Positions 1 to 8,782 of a DNA stretch of 64,000 nucleotides are shown here, piece by piece; position 1 is the stretch's first letter; each line of letters begins with the position of its first letter. Made by a program: the position numbers and the translations under genes. The notes beneath the pieces were generated by a model that saw only the letters and a list, made by a program, of their open reading frames with translations, did not search any database and was not told where the DNA came from. This stretch comes from Eudoraea chungangensis (GTDB taxonomy: Bacteria > Bacteroidota > Bacteroidia > Flavobacteriales > Flavobacteriaceae), in NCBI RefSeq assembly GCF_029360665.1, contig NZ_JARDUB010000004.1:372001-436000 (forward strand), given 5' to 3'.

Positions 1-776
1 CCGGTCCAAACTACACTCATACCATTCCAAGTAAGTTTATATCCTGAAGCACCGTCTTTTGCATGAGATCTTTGCCAATGGATAACTTTTACCCCATTCT
101 CTTCATATACTACCCCTCCATTGTCTCTAAAATCAAATTCATTGACTTGAATATCATGTCCTTTCCCTACAGGAAATACACTAAAGGCATCCCTATGCCA
201 TCCCAGCATCTTTGCCATTCCGTCTACCATGGTTTTTGTACCGTATTCAGGGGTTCTCCCTGATGGGCCGTGAATTGTCAAGGGTTCGTGCCAACCTCCT
301 GCCCAAGTCCCAAACATCCATAAATATGGTAAAGATCCAAAATGATCTACGTGCAGGTGGGTTATAAAGACGTGCTTAATTTGATTTAATGCAACTCTAG
401 CCGCAACATAGTTAGAGACCGCTCCTTCACCCATATCAAAGACGAAACTATCGCCATTTCCTAGTTCTACAAAAATAGAGGTATTCATCTGTCCAGGTCT
501 TATCATTGGGGCCGTTCCCATAAAGGTTACCCGAATTTCATCTGGCTGCACATCTTCTGTTCCCGGAAACCAGTTGGCTGCACTTTTTAACCAGGGCATA
601 GGCGCCACTCCTTCGAATAAAAGTCCTTCTTTCCATCTTCCGTTGGGAACACCTCCTAAAAGTGCTTTTTGAATATCTTCCTTAGATGAGGGTGGCATAA
701 CCTCCTGAGCTTTTGAATTAAAGGATATTCCAAAAATCAAAATCCCTGCCAAAAGGATAAGTTTTACTTTTTTCAT
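1..776 (-). CDS. MBL-fold metallo-hydrolase, exported (3' end beyond window)
   Basis: The reverse strand reads open from an ATG at 776 to the window edge, giving 258 residues of an incomplete protein. A signal peptide of about 24 residues ends in KAQ. The metallo-beta-lactamase zinc motif THLHVDH is at residues 139-145, preceded by a conserved FVFDMGEG strand that supports the fold. This indicates a zinc-dependent hydrolase acting in the periplasm; the substrate cannot be told. The region resembles the RNase Z/arylsulfatase-like branch, which includes the family named GntH in guanitoxin clusters, but I see no other guanitoxin genes here. It is divergent from the AraC-type regulator at 895, which may control it. 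Confidence 0.85.
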   Translation of the reverse strand, partial: MKKVKLILLAGILIFGISFNSKAQEVMPPSSKEDIQKALLGGVPNGRWKEGLLFEGVAPMPWLKSAANWFPGTEDVQPDEIRVTFMGTAPMIRPGQMNTSIFVELGNGDSFVFDMGEGAVSNYVAARVALNQIKHVFITHLHVDHFGSLPYLWMFGTWAGGWHEPLTIHGPSGRTPEYGTKTMVDGMAKMLGWHRDAFSVFPVGKGHDIQVNEFDFRDNGGVVYEENGVKVIHWQRSHAKDGASGYKLTWNGMSVVWT

Positions 777-807
777 TTTCTTAATTTTGTGTTAATAATG
801 TGTAAAG

Positions 808-836
808 CAAATTTATTTATTAGTTAAAATTTACAA
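808..836 (-). promoter_or_regulatory. Bacteroidota-type promoter for the MBL-fold gene
   Basis: On the minus strand a TTG (complement of 834-836) is followed 18 nt later by TAAATTTG (complement of 808-815), matching the Bacteroidota TTG / TAnnTTTG promoter. It lies about 32 nt upstream of the ATG at 776, inside the 118-bp divergent region shared with the AraC-type regulator. Confidence 0.55.
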
Positions 837-894
837 CATCAAAAAATCGCAAAAAATTATTATTCGTACCTTATTAGACCATTAACTAACTAGT

Positions 895-1845
895 ATGCAA
901 TTTGTTTCTGCAGATTTTACCAATTTTGAATTTTTTAGGGAAGCAGCCCTAAACTGGGAGTTAGACTTTCGTTTGCTTTCAAAAGGTGGATTTAAAGCTC
1001 ATCTTAGCCTATATACCGGAGAATCAATTCAAATTGGGCGCACTTCATTAAATGGAAAAATAGAACAGCATGGGCTTATCCCTAAAGGTTATAGCACTAT
1101 AGTTTTACCGGCAAATCCAAATATCTCCTATACTTGGTTGAATAAAAAAGTAAATGGGGACCATATTCTAATTTTTCCATACGATGGTGTTTTAGATTCC
1201 ATTTCTTTTGATGGTTTTGATGTTTTCGTGATTTCCCTGGAATACGATTACTTAATGCGCAGACTAGAAGCCTTAGAATATAAAAATGCCATCGGTCTAT
1301 TTGGAAAGGAAGAAAAGATTATTAGATCGAATCCTGAATATATTCAAAGTGTCGTAAAGGATTTGGACTGGTTTTTAAGAAACCAAGCACAACGGCCTCA
1401 AGAGAAGAAAGACATCCTACTCGAAAGACTTTTCCTGGAAGATTTACTAGATGTGATATACGCCAATTTAGAAAATGAGGACTCCCTCCTTTTCTCTCCC
1501 ACCATCAAAAAAAGAGATCTAGCCGTTAATACGGCTATTGATATTATACAGTATAATTCAGAAAATACTCTAAACGTAAGAGAACTTAGCGCATTAACCA
1601 ATGTTAGCCAGAGAACCTTGGAATACGGTTTTATGGAACGCTTTCGAATTACCCCAAAACAATATATCACAGCTCAAAGACATCACATGGTAAAAAAGGA
1701 TCTAATTTCCGAAGAGTATAGAAATTTATCAATTTTTCAGGTAGCGGCTAAATACGGCTTTTGGCATATGGGACAATTTGCCGCAGATTTTAAAACTCAA
1801 TTTGGAGTTCTTCCTTCTGTATTAAGAAAAAACTACTTTAAATAA
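895..1845 (+). CDS. AraC-family transcriptional regulator
   Basis: This 316-residue protein has an AraC/XylS-type DNA-binding domain in its last 100 residues. The first helix-turn-helix contains LNVRELSALTNVSQRTLEYGF and the second contains FQVAAKYGFWHMGQFAADFK, followed by the usual FG..P..LR end. The N-terminal 200 residues probably form a sensing domain that I do not recognise. It is divergent from the MBL-fold hydrolase with 118 bp between starts, so regulation of that gene is the simplest guess. No ligand can be inferred. A strong hairpin terminator follows the stop codon. Confidence 0.9.
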   Translation: MQFVSADFTNFEFFREAALNWELDFRLLSKGGFKAHLSLYTGESIQIGRTSLNGKIEQHGLIPKGYSTIVLPANPNISYTWLNKKVNGDHILIFPYDGVLDSISFDGFDVFVISLEYDYLMRRLEALEYKNAIGLFGKEEKIIRSNPEYIQSVVKDLDWFLRNQAQRPQEKKDILLERLFLEDLLDVIYANLENEDSLLFSPTIKKRDLAVNTAIDIIQYNSENTLNVRELSALTNVSQRTLEYGFMERFRITPKQYITAQRHHMVKKDLISEEYRNLSIFQVAAKYGFWHMGQFAADFKTQFGVLPSVLRKNYFK

Positions 1846-1846
1846 A

Positions 1847-1870
1847 AAAAGCCTGATTTCTCAGGCTTTT
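1847..1870. terminator. Bidirectional hairpin terminator
   Basis: A perfect 10-bp inverted repeat (AAAAGCCTGA, loop TTTC, TCAGGCTTTT) lies right after the AraC-type gene. It is A-rich on one side and T-rich on the other, so it can stop transcription from both convergent genes. Confidence 0.85.
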
Positions 1871-1889
1871 CAGATCAATATAATACTTA

Positions 1890-2300
1890 TTAGATTCCCC
1901 CTTTAAGCATGTCTTGCCATTTCTCTAGTTCTTCCCATTGCCCTGAATTGGCCAGGCTAGCCTGTGCAGCCCAGGTATAAGGTTTGTGCACTAAATACTG
2001 TGGCCCGGCATCGGACAGAATTTTTTGTAAGGTTTCCTGTGAGGCGGCCGAGAGATCTGCATAATTATTGATTTTGGCTTTATATAGAAGTCCTTGAATT
2101 TTCTCTCCTATCCCTTCTATTTTAGTTAAATCTTCCTTGTAAGTCTGTGCTGGTTCTGCGGCTGCAGCACCACCAAATATTTGCTTAAGAAGCCATCCCA
2201 AGATTAATCCAAGAATAAACGCTCCTAATAGCCATAGGATCCAGGTCCAAAACACATCAGATCCATCACATGCCATTGTATTCATTTGTAAAAGTTTCAT
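1890..2300 (-). CDS. Membrane-anchored helix-hairpin-helix protein
   Basis: This is a 136-residue protein with one hydrophobic segment at about residues 18-42 (WTWILWLLGAFILGLILGWL). The C-terminal part, LTKIEGIGEKIQGLLYKAKI and onward, resembles a helix-hairpin-helix fold of the DUF4332 or ribosomal-L21-associated type. Such folds usually bind nucleic acid or proteins; a membrane-anchored copy has no obvious established role. It starts 15 nt after the OmpA-family gene stops, so the two are probably co-transcribed. The start could also be Met9 (2276). The function is unknown. Confidence 0.75.
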   Translation of the reverse strand: MKLLQMNTMACDGSDVFWTWILWLLGAFILGLILGWLLKQIFGGAAAAEPAQTYKEDLTKIEGIGEKIQGLLYKAKINNYADLSAASQETLQKILSDAGPQYLVHKPYTWAAQASLANSGQWEELEKWQDMLKGGI

Positions 2301-2315
2301 AATTATAAATTTTTT

Positions 2316-3095
2316 TTAGTTTGTTTCAATTATCTGAATTTCTGCTCTTCTGTTCTGCTGTTGTCCTTCAGGCGTATCATTAGTACTGCGTGGTTCCGTC
2401 TCTCCTTTGGAAGCCACTTCAATTCTGCTTGGATCCACTCCTAAACTTACCAGATGATCTTTAAACTCATTTGCGCGTTTTAGGCCTAGTTTCATATTAA
2501 ATTCTGATCCGCTCGTTGAGTCGGTATGTCCGGTAATAATAACTTTATCGTTAGTATCTTTTAAGAAGGTAGCCAGATCGTTAAAATAAGTTTGCAAGTT
2601 GGCATTGTAAACTTCTTCGGCCGTACCGTACTGATAAAATACTATAGTTCTGTCTAACTCTTCAATAATATCATCGTTGCGAGTTACCCACCTATACATA
2701 GAACCGTGCATGAGATTAGCTTTTGTGCTTTCACAATCACCTGCAGGTCTCGCATCAACTTCTATTACGTCTAACTCGAGATCATTAGCGAATAAAAGTT
2801 TTACCTTCTCTGCTCTTGCCAATCCTTGGCTTTCTGTCTCGCCATCATAGTAAGGGCCAATAATAATTAGGTTCTTACCCGCTTGCTTTAAAGCCAGAAT
2901 TTCCATTTTCTTATCGGGCCATTGTTCGTTGGTAATTGGTTCATCTGTGGCGCAATCAAAGATTATTGGCCCATAAACCATTACTTCTTCTTCCACTACC
3001 GGACAGCAAACGACGGTATTTTTATACCAGTCCCAGCTTAACCAAGCCAGCAGCAAAAAGATTAGAAAAATGATAAAAGCTAGTGTTTTTTTCAT
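2316..3095 (-). CDS. OmpA-family peptidoglycan-binding protein
   Basis: This 259-residue protein has an N-terminal membrane anchor (residues 4-25) and a C-terminal OmpA domain from about residue 150. The diagnostic ITGHTDSTSG and the R-x-N-E-F-K-D-H-L helix are visible, as is NRRAEIQI at the end. OmpA domains bind the diaminopimelate of peptidoglycan. A middle segment (residues 45-130) appears to be a second, weaker copy of an OmpA-like fold. The anchor is not followed by a lipobox, so an inner-membrane, MotB-like topology is more likely than an outer-membrane lipoprotein. It is the first gene of a two-gene unit with the helix-hairpin-helix protein. Confidence 0.85.
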   Translation of the reverse strand: MKKTLAFIIFLIFLLLAWLSWDWYKNTVVCCPVVEEEVMVYGPIIFDCATDEPITNEQWPDKKMEILALKQAGKNLIIIGPYYDGETESQGLARAEKVKLLFANDLELDVIEVDARPAGDCESTKANLMHGSMYRWVTRNDDIIEELDRTIVFYQYGTAEEVYNANLQTYFNDLATFLKDTNDKVIITGHTDSTSGSEFNMKLGLKRANEFKDHLVSLGVDPSRIEVASKGETEPRSTNDTPEGQQQNRRAEIQIIETN

Positions 3096-3406
3096 TTTGG
3101 TTGATTTAAATTAATGTTAGTGTTTAAAATTTAATAGCCTCAGAATATACAAATATTTTGTTAAAATTACACAATGACAGATATAAGTTTTGACTGAAGA
3201 TCAAGGTGATGCAAAAGATCCTTTGGGAAATAGAATTGGGTTTTCGAGATTTTTAAAAATATTTTTAATCTGAATTATCTCTTAGGTTCATCTCCAATTT
3301 ATCTTAAAAGCCATCCAGGGATTTAACATATCTTCTTTCTTAAGCGAAGTGTTTTTAGTAATTTTAAGGTCTACTAAGACTTGCGGTATAACTTTTAAAT
3401 GGGTGC
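3096..3406. other. 311-bp divergent intergenic region
   Basis: This region lies between the divergent OmpA-family and cbpA genes. It is AT-rich and has no open frame of note. TATAACTTTT at about 3388-3397 is close to a TAnnTTTG element for cbpA, but no matching TTG is at the right distance, so I do not call a promoter. I see no convincing RNA structure. Confidence 0.4.
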
Positions 3407-4306
3407 ATGGATTTCATAGATTATTATAAAGTACTTGGAGTATCTAAAAAGGCAACAGAAGCTGAGATAAAGAAGGCATATCGTAAATTGGCTCGTAAAT
3501 ATCATCCTGATGTTAACCCCAACGACAAAGAGGCTGAAAAGAAATTTAAAGAAATAAATGAGGCCAATGAGGTCCTGAGCAATGCAGAGAACAGGAAGAA
3601 ATACGACAAGTATGGAAAAGACTGGAAGCATGCAGAAGAGTTTGAAAAAGCCGAACGCCAGCAGCAGCAATACCAGCAACAGGGCAGAAGCTACCAAAGA
3701 GCGGGAACAAACTTTACGGAAGAAGACTTTTCCGATTTTTTTGGGTCTATGTTTGGAGGAGCTGGAGGTGGTCGAAGAAGAGCTTCGTCATTCAGAGGGC
3801 AAGATTACAATGCAGAATTACAACTGAGTCTAAAAGACGTTTATAAGACACACAAAAGAACCCTAACGGTAAATGATAAAAACATAAGGCTAACTATTCC
3901 GGCGGGAGTGAAGAATGGACAAGTAATAAAAATAAAAGGCCATGGCGGTGAAGGAATACAAGGAGGTCCTAAAGGAGATTTGAATATCACCTTTATTATT
4001 CAAAATGATCCAAAATTTAGACGTGATGAGAATAACCTTTATACGACCGTCGATTTAGACCTTTATAAAGCAATGCTAGGGGGTGAAGAAATAATAAATA
4101 CTTTTGATGGGAAAGTAAAGCTCAAAGTTAAACCCGAGACTTCGAATCTAACAAAAGTAAAGCTTAAAGGGAAGGGTTTCCCGCTCTATAAACAAGAAGG
4201 CAAGTTTGGAGATTTATTTATCACCTATAAAATAAAACTGCCTACAAACTTAAGTAACAAAGAAAAGGAGTTGTTTAAAGAACTTTCAAAACTACGATCC
4301 AAATGA
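3407..4306 (+). CDS. cbpA: DnaJ-class co-chaperone CbpA
   Basis: This is a 299-residue type-II J-domain protein. The J domain spans residues 1-70 with the HPD motif at 33-35, which stimulates the ATPase of DnaK. A Q-rich linker (QQQQYQQQ) and a G/F-like stretch (residues 110-125) follow, then the two beta-sandwich substrate-binding domains. There is no CxxCxGxG zinc region, which separates it from DnaJ. The stop overlaps the start of the next gene by ATGA, and that gene resembles the modulator CbpM, so the pair forms one translational unit as in other bacteria. Confidence 0.92.
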   Translation: MDFIDYYKVLGVSKKATEAEIKKAYRKLARKYHPDVNPNDKEAEKKFKEINEANEVLSNAENRKKYDKYGKDWKHAEEFEKAERQQQQYQQQGRSYQRAGTNFTEEDFSDFFGSMFGGAGGGRRRASSFRGQDYNAELQLSLKDVYKTHKRTLTVNDKNIRLTIPAGVKNGQVIKIKGHGGEGIQGGPKGDLNITFIIQNDPKFRRDENNLYTTVDLDLYKAMLGGEEIINTFDGKVKLKVKPETSNLTKVKLKGKGFPLYKQEGKFGDLFITYKIKLPTNLSNKEKELFKELSKLRSK

Positions 4307-4611
4307 AGCAGGAAAAATTAATTTCGATACGGCAATTATGCGATCATTATCAAATTGAAATGTCTTTCTTTGAAGCCTTACAGGAAGAGGGACTTCTAAG
4401 AATGACCTATGCTAGTAACAATTACTTTCTAGAACAGGATGCTATGCATCGGGCGGAAAAAATAATTAGAATTCACAAAGAATTAAACATTAATGTGGAG
4501 GGCATTGATGTTGTTTTTAATCTGCTTCAAAAGGTAGACAACTTACAACAAGAGATGCTTCAAATGCAAAATAAATTAAATCTATACGAAGGAGAGTCCT
4601 TCTTTTCCTAA
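4303..4611 (+). CDS. cbpM: CbpM-like chaperone modulator (MerR-type fold)
   Basis: The 102-residue product has the short MerR-like N-terminal helix-turn-helix ([20 protein letters not shown]) and a C-terminal helical, coiled-coil-prone segment. This is the pattern of CbpM, which binds the J domain of CbpA and inhibits it. Its start codon overlaps the cbpA stop (ATGA), as expected for a translationally coupled partner. The family assignment rests mainly on this context and on the size; direct sequence identity to E. coli CbpM cannot be judged here. Confidence 0.8.
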   Translation: MKQEKLISIRQLCDHYQIEMSFFEALQEEGLLRMTYASNNYFLEQDAMHRAEKIIRIHKELNINVEGIDVVFNLLQKVDNLQQEMLQMQNKLNLYEGESFFS

Positions 4612-4628
4612 TACCTCTATACACAAAA

Positions 4629-4649
4629 AAATAGTCCTTGGGACTATTT
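4629..4649 (+). terminator. Hairpin after cbpM
   Basis: A perfect 9-bp inverted repeat, AAATAGTCC, loop TTG, GGACTATTT, lies 17 nt after the cbpM stop. It is followed by only a weak T-rich stretch, so termination may be partial. Confidence 0.6.
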
Positions 4650-4671
4650 AGTAATTCTTAAATATCACTAC

Positions 4672-5349
4672 ATGATCAGAAACAAGCTAAGTTTATTAAT
4701 TCTAATGCTTACCGTAATTAGCCTGCAACAATTAGAAGCACAAAAATCAAGTATTTATTGGATAAATAGCATTAAAACAGAATGTAATCGAGGTGCTGGA
4801 AAGGATATGTGCCTTATGATTCAAAAATCTGAAAATCTTGATCCCGATAAATGGGAGCATTTTTATGCAGATATTGAAGGTTTTGACTACCAGCCTGGTT
4901 TTTTCCAAAAAATTGAAGTCCTCGAAGAAAATATTCCTGCAAACGAAGTTGCGCAAGACGTTTCTAGTATTAAGTTTACAGCGGTGCGTAAAATTGAAAA
5001 GATAGAAGATCTTATTTGGAAAATTGAAGGGAATTGGAAAGTAGAGAGACTATTAGATAAAAAAATAGACAAACAAGGGCAAGTTCCAAGCTTAGCAATC
5101 GATTTAAAAGAGATGACCGTTTCTGGAAGCAATGGATGTAATAATTATACCGGGAGTATTAAATTTATCTCTCCAGATACTTTTACCACAGGGCCGATTG
5201 CTTCTACACGAAAGATGTGCCTAGAAATGACCATTCCGGATCGTTTTGACAAATTGTTCTTTATGCCTTGGAACTATGTTTTAGAAGACAAACAGTTAGT
5301 AATAAAGGATAAAGAAGGGCAGCAATTAATGGTTTTAAAAAGGTCCTGA
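4672..5349 (+). CDS. Exported DUF4377/META-domain protein
   Basis: This 225-residue protein has a signal peptide of about 23 residues ending in LEAQ. The N-terminal half matches the DUF4377-like pattern. The C-terminal half, from about residue 115, is a META (HslJ-like) domain with the typical SGSNGCNNYTGSI and the GPIASTRKMC stretch. META domains are found in HslJ and in secreted proteins, and their biochemical role is not settled. The gene stands alone after the hairpin that ends the cbpAM unit. Confidence 0.82.
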   Translation: MIRNKLSLLILMLTVISLQQLEAQKSSIYWINSIKTECNRGAGKDMCLMIQKSENLDPDKWEHFYADIEGFDYQPGFFQKIEVLEENIPANEVAQDVSSIKFTAVRKIEKIEDLIWKIEGNWKVERLLDKKIDKQGQVPSLAIDLKEMTVSGSNGCNNYTGSIKFISPDTFTTGPIASTRKMCLEMTIPDRFDKLFFMPWNYVLEDKQLVIKDKEGQQLMVLKRS

Positions 5350-5413
5350 TAAAGTAACTAAGAACTGCCCTCTATCCGTTGCCATAATTTAGTGCGAAAG
5401 AAATATGTTATCT

Positions 5414-5421
5414 TAGCTTTG
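5414..5421 (+). promoter_or_regulatory. Possible TAnnTTTG element for the MscS-type gene
   Basis: TAGCTTTG fits the Bacteroidota -7 consensus and lies 22 nt before the ATG at 5444. No TTG is found at the expected distance upstream, so this is only a partial match. Confidence 0.35.
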
Positions 5422-5443
5422 AAAAGAATAAATTGTTCCTAAC

Positions 5444-7987
5444 ATGCGTTTCTACCCGAAAATCTGTCTTTCCCATATACTTCTATTACTACTTTTCTTA
5501 ACATCTAACATCGGGTTTTCCCAGGCAGATATTAAAAAACAGGATTCTGCTTTGGTAAAAGAAATCATAGCAATTCCTGTAATAAAAGTTATTCCAAGCA
5601 TCGAGGAGACTTATGCAGAAATAAAGTTAACGGAGAAGAAGATAATTCCAAAAAAGTCTATTGTTTTAATAGATTCCCTATTCCCCACTCAGGTTAGTCT
5701 AATTAAGAAACGTGAGATCGAGGCTAATGAGTTTATTAGTGCCAATCCAAACCGTCAAAAAGTTGAAAATTTAATTGATAAATGGATTGGTTATAGAGAA
5801 TATTACAAGACATGGTCTAATTCCATTAACGAATACCTGGGTAGAAATGTAATTCTATTTGAGTCGATAATAAAAGAACAAAAAAAATGGGACCTTACTT
5901 ATGAAAATGCTGTTGAACGCGAGGCTCCTCAGCAGCTTTTATCCAGTATAGAGGATGTAATTATTGACCTTGAACGCCTTAATGAGAAAATTAAAGATCA
6001 GAATAATTCATACCTAACCCTAGAGTCTGCAATTAATGATCAGATTGCACTTGTAGATGAGGTTACAGAAGATCTTTTGAGTTTAAAAAATTCTGAGATA
6101 TACAATCTCTTTACACTGAGGCACCCTCCAATTTGGAAGGTCTCTTTTAAGGTGGCAGAGTCGGATGCCATAAAGGCTGGAGTAGAATCAGTGGGCGAAA
6201 ACAGCTTACAAATTTGGGAATTAATTAAGACAGGAGAGCAAGACATCTATATTTACTTCTTAATTATTATACTTATCACCCTTGGCATACTCTATTTAAA
6301 AAAATCGTTTTTAAAATATGGGTATGAAGAAAATAATAAGGACCTTCTTAATGCAAGGGCAATAGTCGTTGACAATCCAATCTGGGCAATCGTGTTTTTG
6401 TCGCTTTTTAGTGCCCTAATATTCTTTAGTAATACGCCAAAACTATTTACGGACATTTTAGTTTTAATAACTCTTATAAGTGCTATTCCTTTAGTTCAGC
6501 CTTATATGCATCCGAAATTTAAGTCTATCACCTATTTTGTGGTTCTTACTTTTGTATTAGATTCTTTGAAAACTTATCTATGGTTTTCCTCGCCCCAATA
6601 TAGACTATACTTACTGTTAGAATCTTTTGCGGTTTTTGCACTGTTATTCTATTATATCTATCCTTATTTAAAAACTAGAAAACTTCCCTTAAATAGATTT
6701 GGCACCTTTCTTGTCACCTTAACCCCCTTATTGTATTTTCTGTTAATTGTATCGGTAGTTTCCAATATACTAGGCTATAGTAATCTGGCAGACATTTCCT
6801 TAATTCTTTGTACACAGAGTAGCGTACTTACGCTACTGTTTTATGCACTTTTAATGGTCCTAGATGGCATTGGTATAGGTTTTATAAACGACCATTTTAA
6901 CCAAAAGTCTTCTTTTGATAAAACCAAAAAAATTACCCTAGAGCTCAAAACTTTACAAGTTATACGCATTGTAATTTTTGGCTTTTGGTTGTTCTATTTT
7001 CTCAATATGGTGGATCTGTACCGTCCGCTTGCTGATTTTGTAACAGGCATCCTCTCAGAACCTTTTAAAGTAGGGACTATTACCTTTAATATTGGAATAA
7101 TATTGACCTTTATTGGTATCCTTGCGGCTTCTTTTCTGATAACCAGTTTTGTTTCTTTCCTATTAGACGGAAATGAGGTAAAATTTAATTTCATAAAACT
7201 CCCAAAAGGCATTCCTGCAGCTGTTTCCCTGGTTATTCGATATTTTATATTGGCCTTTGGATTTATTTTGGCTTTGTCTGCATTGGGCATTGATTTAAGT
7301 AAGTTTAATCTGATGGCTGGGGCTCTTGGACTAGGTATTGGATTTGGTTTACAGACCATAGTATCTAATTTTATTTCAGGAATTATTTTGGTCTTTGAAA
7401 GACCCATACTTCCTGGAGATCGGGTTGAAGTGAACAACCTGATGGGTACCGTAAATAAAATAGGTGTCCGGGCATCACATATCACAACTTTTGACGGAGC
7501 AGAAGTAGTTGTCCCGAACAATAATTTAATCGCGAATGACCTAATTAATTGGACTCATACAGACAATATAAAACGAATTGAAATTATTGTTGGCACCTCA
7601 TATAGTTCTGATCCAAATGAGGTACTTAAAGTTTTATTAGGAATAGCAACGGAAAATTCTCAGGTTCTTAAAACTCCTCCGCCCAGGGCATATTTTATAG
7701 AATTTGGGGAGAGTTCCTTAAATTTTAGATTGCTTTTCTGGGTGTATTTCGACAACGGTTTACAATGTAGAAGTGATATTTGTGTGGCCATATTTAATCG
7801 CTTTCTGGAATTGGGTATTGAAATTCCATTCCCTCAAAGAGTTTTACATATGACCTCTTCAAAGGAGCAAGCTTCTACAGAGCTGCCAATCCCTCCTCAA
7901 ATTGAAAAAACTTCTTCCGATACAAATAAGCCAACGAAGGATAGTAATACTTCACATGAAGGAAGAGACAAGTCCTCCAATTGGTAA
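5444..7987 (+). CDS. Large mechanosensitive channel, MscS family
   Basis: This is an 847-residue protein, much longer than MscS (about 290) and similar in build to MscK/YbiO-type channels. It has a signal peptide of about 27 residues, a periplasmic helical domain to about residue 260, several membrane helices, and the MscS pore and beta domain from about residue 600. The pore helix carries GALGLGIGFGLQTIVSNF near residue 625, followed by FERPILPGDRVEV. The last 40 residues are a Ser/Thr/Pro-rich tail. The protein should open under membrane tension and release solutes during osmotic downshock. It is monocistronic. Confidence 0.92.
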   Translation: MRFYPKICLSHILLLLLFLTSNIGFSQADIKKQDSALVKEIIAIPVIKVIPSIEETYAEIKLTEKKIIPKKSIVLIDSLFPTQVSLIKKREIEANEFISANPNRQKVENLIDKWIGYREYYKTWSNSINEYLGRNVILFESIIKEQKKWDLTYENAVEREAPQQLLSSIEDVIIDLERLNEKIKDQNNSYLTLESAINDQIALVDEVTEDLLSLKNSEIYNLFTLRHPPIWKVSFKVAESDAIKAGVESVGENSLQIWELIKTGEQDIYIYFLIIILITLGILYLKKSFLKYGYEENNKDLLNARAIVVDNPIWAIVFLSLFSALIFFSNTPKLFTDILVLITLISAIPLVQPYMHPKFKSITYFVVLTFVLDSLKTYLWFSSPQYRLYLLLESFAVFALLFYYIYPYLKTRKLPLNRFGTFLVTLTPLLYFLLIVSVVSNILGYSNLADISLILCTQSSVLTLLFYALLMVLDGIGIGFINDHFNQKSSFDKTKKITLELKTLQVIRIVIFGFWLFYFLNMVDLYRPLADFVTGILSEPFKVGTITFNIGIILTFIGILAASFLITSFVSFLLDGNEVKFNFIKLPKGIPAAVSLVIRYFILAFGFILALSALGIDLSKFNLMAGALGLGIGFGLQTIVSNFISGIILVFERPILPGDRVEVNNLMGTVNKIGVRASHITTFDGAEVVVPNNNLIANDLINWTHTDNIKRIEIIVGTSYSSDPNEVLKVLLGIATENSQVLKTPPPRAYFIEFGESSLNFRLLFWVYFDNGLQCRSDICVAIFNRFLELGIEIPFPQRVLHMTSSKEQASTELPIPPQIEKTSSDTNKPTKDSNTSHEGRDKSSNW

Positions 7988-8155
7988 ATACCGCAAAGTA
8001 CTTTTTCTGAACTACCATTCGTAAAAGCAGCTCAGGACATAGTATATCAACGAATAAAAAATAGAAACAAATATATACCGCACGTTGCAGAAAACAGTAA
8101 ATTTAAGGGATATTATTCGAGCTAAAAATTAAGCCAAACCTTATCCAAAAGAAAG

Positions 8156-8177
8156 TATTGGCAAATAATTACCAATA
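8156..8177. repeat. Short inverted repeat upstream of the methyltransferase pair
   Basis: TATTGG and CCAATA are separated by 10 nt and end 10 nt before the ATG at 8188. It could be an operator or an mRNA hairpin near the start codon; nothing else supports either reading. Confidence 0.3.
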
Positions 8178-8187
8178 ATTATTCGCA

Positions 8188-8781
8188 ATGAATGATCAGG
8201 ACATTTTAAACATTCCTAGTATATTACCACAAATAGAAAGTCTGGCAAAAGAAATAGGCTTTACTATGTCCAGTGATCTGCTCACTGGGAGCCTTTTAAA
8301 GGCTTTGGCAGCAAATAAAAAGGGGCCGAATATTTTAGAACTAGGCACAGGTTTAGGGTTTTCACTTTGTTGGCTTCTTGATGGGATGGATAAAAATGCA
8401 CAGCTAATTAGCATTGATAATGATAATGTCCTAATAGAACATTTAAAGAATGTCTTGCCTAAAAATAATAGAGTAAATATAATATGTGCTGATGCTGCTG
8501 TATGGCTTAATGAAAATTCACAGCGTAAATTTGATTTGATATTTGCCGATGCTTGGCCAGGAAAATACAGTCAATTAGAAGAGGTTTTAGACATGTTAAA
8601 CCCGGGTGGGCTTTATATAATTGATGATATGTTAGAACGAGCTACCTGGCCAGAGGCGCACAAGGCTAGGGCATTAAATCTGATCACAAGATTGGAGGAG
8701 AGAGACGACTTAATTGTGACCAAATTAAATTGGTCTACGGGAATAATAATTTGCACAAAAGTGGTGAACAATAATATGTAA
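8188..8781 (+). CDS. SAM-dependent methyltransferase (O-methyltransferase-like)
   Basis: This 197-residue class I methyltransferase has the SAM-binding motif ILELGTGLGFSLCWLL (about residues 49-64), the acidic strand LISIDND and the FDLIFADAWPGKY strand typical of Methyltransf_24 / O-methyltransferase folds. The substrate is unknown. It is followed after one nucleotide by a second methyltransferase-like gene, so the two are very likely translated from one message and act in the same process. Confidence 0.85.
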   Translation: MNDQDILNIPSILPQIESLAKEIGFTMSSDLLTGSLLKALAANKKGPNILELGTGLGFSLCWLLDGMDKNAQLISIDNDNVLIEHLKNVLPKNNRVNIICADAAVWLNENSQRKFDLIFADAWPGKYSQLEEVLDMLNPGGLYIIDDMLERATWPEAHKARALNLITRLEERDDLIVTKLNWSTGIIICTKVVNNNM

Positions 8782-8782
8782 T

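Noticed and set aside
63-263. A 66-codon open frame on the plus strand at the window start
   Set aside because: It lies opposite the MBL-fold gene, which has a clear zinc motif.
1-776. Guanitoxin pathway (GntH) role for the MBL-fold gene
   Set aside because: Only the fold can be recognised; no other guanitoxin genes are present.
6994-7521. A 175-codon open frame on the minus strand
   Set aside because: It is opposite the MscS pore region, whose protein sequence is clearly conserved, and its own translation has no family features.
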